This document shows, in pieces, positions 13,920 through 24,700 of a stretch of DNA of 64,000 nucleotides. The notes under the pieces were generated by a model, which was not told the DNA's origin, made no database searches, and worked only from the letters and a program-made list of their open reading frames with translations. The DNA comes from Epichloe hybrida. Taxonomy: Eukaryota; Ascomycota; Sordariomycetes; Hypocreales; Clavicipitaceae. The position numbers were made by a program, and so were the translations under genes. Numbering within the stretch: position 1 is the first letter of the stretch; every line of letters begins with the position of its first letter. The stretch is taken from the NCBI GenBank assembly GCA_019022495.1, contig JAFEKR010000023.1:62001-126000 (forward strand), given 5' to 3'.

Positions 13920-14554
13920 ATTATACACTATAGCTTTACTAAGAGTAAGAGAGTTATAAGAAGTATGTTTACCTCTAAGATTTATAGTATAGTTACTAGT
14001 GCTAATATAGCTTATATAATCTTAATAATACTTAGGTTAATTACACACTAATTAAACCTCCCTATAATTCCTATTATTATTTATACTAATTTATACTCTT
14101 TGTATAAATACCTTATTAAGCTTAGTATTATAAAAGAGAAGCGCCTTATAATTAATATTATAGCTTTTTATTAATTATATAAGCAATAAGAGATCTACAA
14201 GATTAGATAGATTAATAGGAATAATAACCTTGCTAATATATTCATAAAGGCATTACTAAATAAGGTATTTAAGAGGTTTATTATAAGTAATAAAGCAACT
14301 ATTAGGATAGAAGAATAGGTTATATAATCATAGCTCTTATGTTAATTTAACAAGATTAAAGGTATTAAGATTAGGCTTACTTATCCTTATATAAGCTTAT
14401 AGATTAAATATTATCTTTTATTACGCCCCTTTCCCTTACTCTTTTTTTATAATATTATTTATAATTATTTATTTTTACTTATTTCTTAGTTCTTTTTTAA
14501 TTATCTTATTAATATTATGCGTTAATAGTTATGTTAAAAAGAGAGAGTTTCTAG

Positions 14555-15632
14555 TATTAGAATTGATTTTTAATTTTTTTTGGGGTCATTGGCTGTGGCT
14601 AATGCATCTAATTTTCAAGGAACTAAAAAAATTACTAGCAATACCTAGCTAGTGCTATATGTAATAACTAAATTTAATAATTACTATAGTGTTAGGTAAA
14701 ACATTAAGGAATAAGCTTTAAGCTATAAATTTAAGGGCTAAAAAGTTAATATAAAGTTTGTAATAAACTTTGTAGCTAGAATTACGTAAGAGTTATAATT
14801 TACAACTATAGTTAAACTTAAGTCTATTTGAGTTTTACTTATAGTATAAATTAATATAATTCCCCCTTCCTCTGTGACTATATTTGTTTTATCTCTTTAC
14901 ATCTCTTCTATCTTATAACTTATCCTTTAAAGCTCTAAGGCAAACTTAAACCCTAAAAAAACAACACAACTTATCCTCAATTGCAGCTAATCTAATTCCT
15001 AACAGACGCAATCACTAAGTAAGTCATAGGCTACTAATTAACTAATTGACAACTAACTGATTAGATAATAGTATAGCTAAAGGTAATAAAAAAGACACTA
15101 CACTATCTGAAATATTAAATAATATTATAGAAAAGAAGAAAAGCAAAGGAAAGGAAAGGGAAAATAAATCTAACCTAAAGATAATTAATAGTATTTATAA
15201 TATAAGGGAGAAGATACTAAAAAATAAGGGTAAGCCTAATAATAAGCTTTGTAAGGCAAATAAAAAGAAGTTAAAGAAATAGGGTGTTAGGGTGTAGTAA
15301 GCTAAGCAGTTTTACCTCGTACTTAGGAGGGGTCTAGTATTAGAATAAGTATAATATTAATAGGGCTACGCGCCCCTAATTAGCTAGGCGCGTTATATTA
15401 CAAATTCATATATCTAGCCTAACTACGCTGCAGTTAGCATTAGTATATATAGCCTTTTTACTAATAACCCTAATTAAGGCCTCTTTTCCTATAATAAATA
15501 GCGTACCCTCTTTGCTTCTATTTAATCCCTCTTTTACTTACTTTAATAAACTAGAATATATAATAATTACGTACACTTTAGTCCACCCTGAAAACCCTAC
15601 GCGTAGGTCAATGGTATCCTGTAGATCCCACA
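14555..15632 (+). repeat. 3' LTR of Copia-1, split by an insertion
   Basis: The LTR starts TATTAGAAT at 14555, stops after nine bases, and restarts as TATTAGAATAAG at 15338. It then follows the family LTR to about 15626, where the terminal ACTAACA is replaced by CCCACA. The duplicated words on both sides of the gap are the TSD of the inserted piece. The right terminus is diverged or slightly truncated. Confidence 0.75.
14564..15332 (-). mobile_element. 769-bp non-LTR (LINE/SINE-like) insertion
   Basis: It is flanked by a 14-bp direct repeat, TCTAGTATTAGAAT, at 14550-14563 and 15333-15346. That is far longer than LTR-element TSDs and is typical of target-primed reverse transcription. Read on the minus strand, its 3' end is A-rich (CCCCAAAAAAAATTAAAAATCA region at 14564-14586). 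There are no terminal inverted repeats. I see no identifiable protein domain, so a 5'-truncated LINE or a SINE-like element are both possible. Confidence 0.6.
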
Positions 15633-16440
15633 AAAGTATATTAAGCTAGTATAAGGTACTTTATTATATACTTAGAATATAAAAAAGCTTTACTTATAAT
15701 ATTTAGGTATAAATAGCTTTAATATATTATTTTCTAGTATAAATACTTTACTTAGTAATAATCCTAAGACTTAGAAGTTAATATAAGGCTATATTTTTAT
15801 TATATATAGTATTATAATTAATTAAAAGTCTAGAAGGTAATATTATATAATAACTTTAAGTATAGAAGTAAAGCTCTTTACCCTAAATTATGGTATAAAA
15901 GAATATATTTCTTTTAGTAAGTTACTTTATAATATTAATATATATATACTACTACTCTTAATTATCTAGTATAATAATAAGTAAATAATTTAAATTACTA
16001 AATATATAGAAAAAAAGCTTTAAACTAGCTTTAAGTACCTTAATATAAATTAAATATAGATTTAAAAGTAATATATAATAAGTAATATTAAGGTAAATTA
16101 AATAAAGACCTCTAAGATACTTATAAATAGCTTTATAAAGCCTTTATTAAGTTAAATATATAAGGACTTTTACTATAAAATTAGCTTAAAGGAAATTCTT
16201 ACTTAATTATAATACTAGAAATTATTTATAATCTCTTTCTATACCTTAGATTATTAGCTTTAATAAATATCTTAGCTATAAGGGGTATATTAAGAAAAGC
16301 TCCCTAAAGTATTAAATATATAAGTAAAGGTTATATATTAACTAGGATAAGATATTAGTAAAGATAAATATATTAGAAGTACCTTTATAAACTAGTTATT
16401 ACTATAGTGTACTATGTACCTTTTAGGTATAAAAGTTAGG
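15633..16440. other. AT-rich RIP-degraded DNA, unidentified
   Basis: This stretch is almost pure A/T with no domain I can recognise and no terminal repeats found. It may be the continuation of the element that Copia-1 entered on the left (1-2187). The AT-rich character ends fairly sharply near 16400-16440. Confidence 0.5.
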
Positions 16441-16761
16441 TGCTGTCTGCACCTCTGATTAATCAAATTAAACACTTTTTATCATCTATCTACACCCCTA
16501 CCTAACAATAATATGTGGTCTCCTACAACCCACCGTGGTAAATTAGTAATACTGTACAGACACAGATCACACAGATCACAAGGCATCCGTCACTAAATAA
16601 AAAGAAAACTCTTGACGGAGTTTACAGCAGGTTATCACGGGCCTCATGTATTACATACGGAGCACGTCGCTTCTCAAGAGTAATTCATTAAAGACCCGCC
16701 GGGGGAGGGCATCATGTTTAATGCTTCTTTTGACTAATATGCACCCTTCCATCAGAGATAT
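16441..16761. other. Low-RIP unique island, left flank of the MULE
   Basis: Base composition returns to normal, with words such as CCGCCGGGGGAGGG, CTTGACGGAGTTTAC and CACGGGCCTCATG. There is no coding frame. It ends in the 9-bp word that the MULE duplicated, so it is the native sequence once joined directly to what now lies at 39637 onward. Confidence 0.75.
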
Positions 16762-16770
16762 ATGAATAAA
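16762..16770. repeat. Left target-site duplication of the MULE
   Basis: ATGAATAAA here is repeated exactly at 39637-39645, directly outside the two ends of the MULE. Nine bases is the usual TSD length for Mutator-like elements. Confidence 0.9.
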
Positions 16771-16863
16771 GGGCGTGCTTATCAGGCAAGCGCTTCTGCG
16801 TAATCAGCACCCCTAAAGGTGGCTGGTAGCGGCTGGCAACCAATACTAGGCTTATAGCAAATT
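16771..16863 (+). repeat. Left terminal inverted repeat of the MULE
   Basis: It pairs with 39534-39636 after reverse complement, with shared blocks GCAAGCGCTT, GCGTAA, CAGCACCCC/TAGCACCCCC, AAAGGTGGCT, AACCAATAC and TATAG. The left copy is about 10 bp shorter because one small block of the right copy (AAGGTGGCTG-like) is absent. Confidence 0.92.
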
Positions 16864-17159
16864 TTTGCGTAGGACCTAGTAGTTAGACCTAATATTTTCT
16901 ATAGTAATTTCCTCCCTTTATATAAACATATTACACTCTAAGTATTATAATTATAATTTAAAGCTATTTACACTAGCTAAAGGTATTTATCTCTTATAAT
17001 CATAGAGTTACTTTATAATTATTAATTTAATAGCCTTAAAGCTACCTAAGAGGCTATTAACATAGTGTACTATATTAAGGGGTATAACCTCGTGATTTAT
17101 AGAAAAAAGCTAAATACTAGTAATCCTACGCGAATTCTCTTTTAATACTATAAAGGCTA

Positions 17160-18486
17160 GAAGTATACCTTATAGTATAATTCTTTAGCTTACACTATAA
17201 AGTCTTATAAGAATATAAGCTTATAGATAATAGGCTATTTATTTAGATTAATAATATCTATGCGTAAGGGCATTCACATAATTAAGCCGCTAATTAGAAA
17301 GCAGGCTTATAACTATAAGCTAATAAACGCTACTATATTTACGTAGTCTTAGCGTGAAGTTATTTATAAATACAAGAAAGAGATTATTAATACTTATAAT
17401 AGCAAGTAAAAACCTACTATAATTCTTTAGAAGCTTTGACGTAATAATATTAATAATATATAAGGTATTAATTATTATAATATTTATAACGCTATCCGAA
17501 GGTATTAGATAGCTAAGCTATTAAGCTACTTAGAGGTTAAGTAGCTCTATAACTAACTTTATAATAGTAATGCTTTTTTTTATTAAGATAAAAGAAGTTA
17601 TAATAGTTATATTATAAGGCTTTTTATTATGCCTCTCTCTAGGCTTAAACTCTTAAAGAAATACCTAGATATCCTTTTCCTTAACTATATATATAAAATA
17701 AATCGCTTTAACCTTCTATTACTTAATGCTTATAGTATTACACTATTAAAGAAAACCTTTTAATTTATAACTTACTTCTTAAGTAGTAAGACTAAAGATA
17801 ACTATTACTAGGTTATTAATATTATTATAAAGCTTTAAAAAGACTATTTAATCTACAAGCCCTATATTATTATTATAGACCGCGAAATAGCTCTAATTAA
17901 CGCACTTAAAAGAAACCTATATTTTAATAGTATGCTATATATTTTATGCTAGTAGTATGTTAATATAAATGTATTAGCTAAGTGTAAGCGTTTTTTCCTA
18001 AAGGCTATATATAATAAAGAGGCTTAGTAAGCTATGCGCGCACCTAAATTTATAGCTTTTTTAAAGGCTTAGAAAGCCCTTATATTATGTAAATTAGAGC
18101 CTGATTTTAAGCGGGAATTAGAGTGTTTCTAGTAGCCTAGTAGGTTCCTAAAGCTTACTATTAATTATATTATGTAAACCTAGATTAATCTATAGAAGGA
18201 AAAGATTATAAAGTGCTTTATTAATTAATATTACTACTTTAGCTATATAGTTACTTCTATTATTAAGTTATTAAATATTACTATAAAAAGAATTTTAATA
18301 AGTAGTATAAGTAACCTAACCTTTGTTTTCTAGTGCTTATAAATATACTAGGTTAATTAATATATAAAGGTATAATAGTCTATAAATAATAAATATTATA
18401 AGATATTAAATCTATTACGGAAACTTATTTATAGTATTATCTATAATAAGGTCTCCTTTATTATATTATAGCTTATAATAAATAAG
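17160..18486 (+). pseudogene. MULE transposase remnant (N-terminal and catalytic part)
   Basis: Ignoring stops, the plus strand reads as a MULE/FAR1-type transposase. At 17677-17715 the segment LNYIYKINRFN corresponds to the family's D-x-TYKTNRFN, with the first catalytic Asp changed to Asn. At about 17872-17895 IIDREIALINA keeps the second Asp. After it come a degraded W-H segment, VLAKCKRFF at about 17970, and a TWINPWKEKI-like segment near 18180. The C-terminal part was separated by Copia-3 and resumes at 32104 to about 32450. Confidence 0.8.
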
Positions 18487-18491
18487 GAAAC

Positions 18492-18787
18492 TATTGGAAC
18501 AAGCATGATATCAACAAGGGTGCGCGCCTCTGATTAGGTGGGCGCGTTACATCGCGGACCCACATGTCCGGCCCGACCGCGCCGCGATCGGAGTTAGCAC
18601 ATGTGGCCTCTTTGCTAATAACCCTAATTAAGGCCCCTTTTCCTATGATAAATAGCGCACTCTCTTTGCTTCTATTTAATCTCTCTTTTGCTTACTTTAA
18701 TAAACTAGAATATATAATAATTACGTGTACTTTAGTCTACCCTAAAAACCCTACGCGTAAGTTAATAGTATTCTGTAAATACTAATA
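18492..18787 (+). repeat. 5' LTR of Copia-3
   Basis: It begins TATTGGAACAAGC, a variant of TGTTAGAACAAGC, and ends CTGTAAATACTAATA. The body is well preserved, including CCCGACCGCGCCGCGATCGG. The GAAAC TSD lies directly to the left. Confidence 0.9.
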
Positions 18788-21484
18788 CTAATTAGTAGTT
18801 ATCTCTATAGATACTATAGATTAGTAAGGTTTATAGAAGAGGTATTAGTATTAAGGACTTGCCTTATAAAAGAGAAAGTGCCGCTCTAAGATACTAAATA
18901 TACTAAGGAAGAAGTATATTCTAGCTCTCCTTTTACCTTAAGTAACTATAACTAGCTTTATACTAAATCTAAGCTTATTAACTTAATTAAGGCCTAGTTA
19001 GTAACTAACCTAACTTATCTTTATTTATTTAATTAGCGTATCTATTATATAAACAAACCCTTAGAAGTGTGTTTATTAAATAATTAAGGCCTGGTTAGTA
19101 ACTAACCTAACCTATCCTTAATTATTTAATTAAACCTACTAAGGGGCGAAGATAATAGCTTTACTTATAATCCTTTAGACTTCTATTAATTCTTTATTTC
19201 CCTTACCCCCCTATTTACTACTAATATTATAGTAGAATATTAAGATTAACTAGAGGGATCTAGAGCCTAAGATGTTCCCTCTGATTATAAATGTACCTTC
19301 CCCCCTAAGGATACTAGAAGAGAAGCTAATTTATAAGTTATATCTTACCTTCTTAACTATATATCCCCTAATTTACACTAATATATTATATAATAAGCAC
19401 TAGAGAATAAGGAATTATTTAATCTTAAAGTAAATACTACCCCTAAAGAACTTATAGCCTAGATTCTTATTAAGAAAGTAACCTATAAATATAAGAACCT
19501 ATACCTATAAACCCTATCTACTATCTTTAGTAATAACTTTAGAGAATAAAAACAAGAAATATTCTAAGTAGTAAATTCTAAAGCTATAAAGAGTCTTTAA
19601 GACTTTCTCTTCTTTAGCAGCGTTTACATAGACCTATAGAGTTACTATAAGATAATAGTCTTGCTTAAAGATATTATTAATTATAATAGATTCTATAACT
19701 AGAAAGAAGAAGAAATATAGGAAGTTACTAGGAAGTATTCCCCCTTTAAGAGGTAAATAGTAAAGAAGGACTTCTATAAAGACCTCCTTCCTATTAGTAT
19801 CCCTTCTTTTAGAGATTAACTAAAGTAACTAATTACTTTATATTATCCCTAATCCCCTTAACTACTATAATTACTCCTATTCTATTTCTAGATTCTATTA
19901 CACTAATCCCTAAGTATACTAAGTATAAGGTAAAGGCGTAATAGTAAAGGCAATCCCCCTATTACAAGCCCTTAACTATAACCCTAGACCCCCCTTATTT
20001 CCCCTCCTATAATAAGGCACTATAATCCCCCTCTATAATCTAGGACTATAGTACCTCTTCTATAAGATTTAATTATCCCTATTCCCCCTTAGGAGATAGG
20101 CTAACCCTTATTAAAGTAACTACTTAATCTTAATAAATTCTATAGTAATAAGAGTATTAAGTATAGCGCTAGGGAGTATAATATTCTTAATATTAAGCTC
20201 TTAACCTATTAAAGGAAGTATAAAATACTAGGAATTACATAAGAATAGTTAGGCTATGGTTTTAAGTTTATACTAAAAGGAAGACCTCTATAGTACTTCT
20301 TAGAGAACCTTTTAGGCTAAGGAGACCCCTAAGATCTCCTAACTCTTATCCGTAGGATTAGGTAGAAGTTTAAGACAAATAATACGCATTAAAAGAACTG
20401 TCTATTATAGGGAAGATTACAACTACTTACGATTATCTAAGAGAACCCTAGTAAATTAAAGATTAAGTACTTTAAAGACCTTATAATAAAGCTTTTAAAT
20501 CTCTAAAGGGTAAATCCTTATGGATCCTAGTTAGAATTAGACCTCTGTAGTTAAATTCTAAATGCCTATAAAGGAATCCTAGAATATAAGGCCTATATTA
20601 TTAATCCTCCTATTAACCTCTAACGCTTTTACGAACAAATAAGGATATTAATTAGTAAATCTAAAGCTTTAATTAATTAGTAGTAGTTCCCTATAGAAGC
20701 TAGTACTAAGGAACACTTTTAGACTAACTATAAGTATAATAAAAAAGGCAAGGAAGCCTAGTATAGTTAATCTTTATTAAAAAGCAAGCCTTAACACTTA
20801 AAAAAGTGTTATATATATAGTAAAGAAGGTTATTAGTTAACTAAACACTTAGATAAGGACTAGAAGAAAGCATTCTAATAATTTAAGAATTACTCTTATA
20901 TAGACTTAACAGCTTCTTTATATAATACGTTCCTAATATAGTATAAAGGTAATGATAATCCCGAATTAGCTAAGGATAACAATATTAACCAATACCTAAC
21001 AGAACTTGGTTTTGGCAAAGAAGATAGTAATAGCTAAGTGCCTACGAGCTTCTTTACACACAGAACCACCTATAATAGCCGTATAACCACTAAGATTCTT
21101 ACTAGTAGAGTAATAACTTATGCTCTAGTTAAGAAGGATTTATTTAATCTTTAGGAACTAGATAAGGCACTAAGCGTATTTACACTTAAAGGATAATATT
21201 TATCTAGAACCTTTAAAGGCATTATGGCTAATATAAGTGCTATAGGATATTTATTAGTAAGCTACCCTTAATTCTTAGCTTTACAAAGTGTAATACTAAC
21301 TATCACGCTTAATAAGTTAAATACTAGGAAGATAAAGATTAAATTTAGCCCTAGAGAACTAATTAAGGCACTTAGATTAATTAAAGTGCTAACTCTGTTC
21401 GGAATTATCCTCTTTTAGGTAATCCCTATAAACACTCCCTTTCTCTTATACCTTAATGATATAACCTACCTAAAGATTGATTTC
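18788..21484 (+). pseudogene. Copia-3 gag/protease remnant (5' half)
   Basis: Colinear with Copia-1 2488 to about 5085. The leader contains the 98-bp duplication (GCCTAGTTAGTAAC at about 18992 and GCCTGGTTAGTAAC at about 19090). The zinc-knuckle region is at about 20800-20850 and the protease remnant at about 21215-21250. All frames are stopped. The reading is cut by Gypsy-1 at 21485 and resumes at 28711. Confidence 0.8.
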
Positions 21485-21703
21485 TATTATGGACTGGCCC
21501 CTAGGCGGCTGCAATAGGGCGTTGATATAGTATTAAGAGACTTAGGGAAGAGAAGGGAAAGGAGAAGAGGCTATCCCTAGTAATGCCCCTTATACCCCCT
21601 TAGCTCCTTATATAAGCCTCCCTTTCCTTACCTTACCTAATCCTACTTGCCCCTACCCTTCCTACTATATAGAAAATACTTAGGTAAAGCCTAAGCCCTT
21701 ATA
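21485..21703 (-). repeat. 3' LTR of Gypsy-1
   Basis: On the plus strand it runs from TATTATGGACTGGCCCC to AGCCCTTATA. The reverse complement begins T[A/G]TAAGGGCTT. It shares the word GGGAAGAGAAGGGAAAGGAG with the right LTR and differs mainly by C/T and G/A. Confidence 0.9.
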
Positions 21704-24700
21704 TATACCCTTACTTAGTCTTATTAAGCCTATCCCTTTATTATGGCGTGCCCTATTATGCTATTAGTAAATAAGGTAAATTACTCCTACCTTTACTACT
21801 AACTTTCTATAAATTATTTAGTAGGTATTTAATTATATTTAATCCTATTCCTTGCTTATTGCTATTAGGTGCGTGACACCTGCGTCCTACTAGCTTATTA
21901 TGCTGTTATTATGCGTGTGACGCGTTTACCTTGCTAACCTGTTATTATTATAATATCTAGCCCCTACCCCCACTAGTTTGTAATTTATCTAATAAGGGTA
22001 TGTAACATATTTACCCTGCTAACCTATTATTTTGTTATGGTCTCTAACCCTACCCCTACTAGTTTATTAATTGCCTAATATAAGTACTAAACCACATATA
22101 AATATCCTACTTAGTTTCTTATTATATCTTACCTTCCCTTATATAATACTATCTATCTATTATTATAGTTCTATTACACCTTCCCCTTCTTTTATTAGTC
22201 CTTACTTCTTAGATAATTACTCCCTTATTAAATATACCTTATAATCTATCTAACCCTCCTCTATCTCTAGCTACTCCTATAATGCCCTTATCCTATTCTA
22301 TTAGTAAGTTCCTTATAGAAGGTAACTCTAATAATAAATAATATACCACCCCCTAATTTATCTAGTGCCCTTACGGGCTATGTGTAAAATAGGCCCTTAC
22401 TACTAGCATACTAGAATGCTACTTACCTAAGTCTAGGGAATCCTATCCTCTATGTCAGAGGTGATATCTTACCTATGTTTAGCATACTAGGCTCTTATTT
22501 ACTAACTTATATCTTTATTGCGTGTTAAAGGATATTAAGGTAGAGATTACTATAGGTATATATATTATTAAACCTAGAGTCCTAAAGACTAAGGAAATAA
22601 AAAAGAAAATACCTATCCTATCTTAAAGGTATTACTACCTTATTAATTAGTAAAACTCCCTCCTTACCTAGGCTTAGTTTAACCTAGCTCCTATTTAGTT
22701 AGCCCTTAGGGCATCCCTAGCTATAAATACTACTGTAATAAATATAACTAGTCTTAATATTACCTCTTTTATTAGCACTAGCCCTTTAGGCAGTCGTAGT
22801 ATAGCTTAATCTATATAATAATTCATAGGCATTCTATTCTAATAGAACTAATAAGTTATAGGTAGGCTAAGCGTAATACGTGCAGAGATATGTGATTAGT
22901 TTACTACGCTCCTCTAAGCTTTGTTACCTTATTACTAAGATAAGATCTATTAATATTCTTAGATTACTAGGTTAAGTAATAAATCTCCTTTATGTTACCA
23001 CTAGTATTATTCACGCTATCCTTCCGTGTTAGGTTTGACTTATGATTGTGTTCCTAGGTTATTAGGAGCTAGCTATCCTCTAGCTAGAAATAATATACCT
23101 CCTCCTCCTAGCTATTCTCCTCCTATATACTATTCTCCTACTAGGTCTCCTATTACGCCCCCTCCTGCTTATACTCCCTATACTAACCTTACCTATACTA
23201 TCCTAGTTCTAGGTTATGCCTAATATAAACTAGATAGATAACTTATTATACTATGCCTATTACCTAGTAAAGAAGGTGCTATAGCTATGGCGGTAGTAGT
23301 ATAACTTTAGCTAGAGGTAATGCCCTCCTATCTATCTTCTCCTAGCAATTAGGGTAATAACTTACTAGATAAGTATTCTTATTAAGTAATAGTAAAATAT
23401 AGTAAGTAAGCATCTAAGGTGCTTATAGGAGTCTTTATAGCTATATAAGTTTTCTAAAATTAATTTAGTTTATTATTAGTTTATATGTTACCTTATTTCG
23501 CCTTGAATTTATTAAGTGCTTATATCTTCTTTATACTTTCTAGTGGCTCCTATGTTAGTTAGGAGTATCTTACTTACTTAACTAAGATATTCTGTTATCC
23601 TCCTTGCCCCTATGCGTTCTAAGCCGCTAGAATCCGCTTAACCTAATATTTCTCTATAAGCTTATTATTACCCTTTGCTAGGACTTATTTAGGACCTAGG
23701 TGTAAGTCCTATAGCTATTAGCTTAGGAGTAGGTCTTTTACTACATATTTAATAAGGTTTACGTGAAAAACTAGATAAATACCCCTTAGTATATTAAGTT
23801 AGACTATAAGAGGGGATAGCACTTCTATAACTATATACTTTATAGCTACCTAGTTAAGTTTCCTTAAGGGGTGGTTTATCTTTATATTCCTAAGTAATAG
23901 CTATACCTTATCCCTAACCTGAAAATGTTTTGCTAGGCGTCTTAATGCTAATGTTACGTCTTATTACTATTACTATATGTAAGCTATTGCAGCCTAAGCT
24001 AAATAGGTACCCTCTTGGAGATAGCTAAGGAAATAAATAGCTCTCCCCTTTAGTGTAGTTATAGATGTAAGCATGTCTAGTTAGGTTTGAATTGGTTTGA
24101 GATTATATTCGTGGAGTAATTTATTTAGGCTTACTCTAGTAGCTAATAAGGTCCTATTATTAATTACTAGTTAATAAGTGGTAAGGTGTTCTAGCTAGTT
24201 ATACTACAAGAAGGAAATAGTAATGCGTAGAATTGCTTATACCTCCTAGTTTGCTTGTTTTATACTGCTATTAGTCTAAGGATAGTGTGACGTAGAGAGT
24301 AATTAATCTATCCTTACTAGGGAATATAATATTATTTAAAATTGTCCTAACTAGTCTAAGCCTTAGTTTGTAATAATAGACTAAGGGAATTCTCTAAACC
24401 TTCACTAAACTATCTTAAAGCATTCCGCGTAATCCTTAGCTTTTATAGAGGTTATAGCCTTAAGCTATATAAACTTTAATAGCCTATTTATAATAACTAT
24501 AAGGTATTAAGGTTACTTAGGTAATAAAGCTAGTAAGTTTATTATAAAGTTAATAGAGATTTATAACTAAAACCGATTAGGGATTAGTAAAGGCTTTAGT
24601 AAGCCCTAGCGTTGCTAACAGCTCTTGTAGCTGCTAACATAGTGGTAGTTATAAATAAATCTTGCTATGTCCTGTGATATTCTGTCCTAATAGAACTATT

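Larger units (their letters stand above)
2193..15632 (+). mobile_element. Copia-1: RIP-dead Ty1/Copia LTR retrotransposon, interrupted twice
   Basis: The 5' LTR (2193-2487) is followed by gag-pol remnants on the plus strand up to 7542. There Copia-2 is inserted, and the element resumes at 13920. It runs to a 3' LTR split by a 769-bp insert (14555-14563, then 15338 to about 15632). The order protease, integrase, reverse transcriptase is the Copia order. The junction at Copia-2 can be read exactly because the third copy has the uninterrupted sequence at about 31165. I found no TSD around Copia-1: TAACC lies on the left and is not matched on the right, and the last bases of the right LTR are diverged, so the right end is approximate. 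Confidence 0.85.

Noticed and set aside
23026..23223. Proline-rich open frame on the plus strand
   Set aside because: It is antisense to the Gypsy-1 pol region and has no start context or homologue I can recognise.
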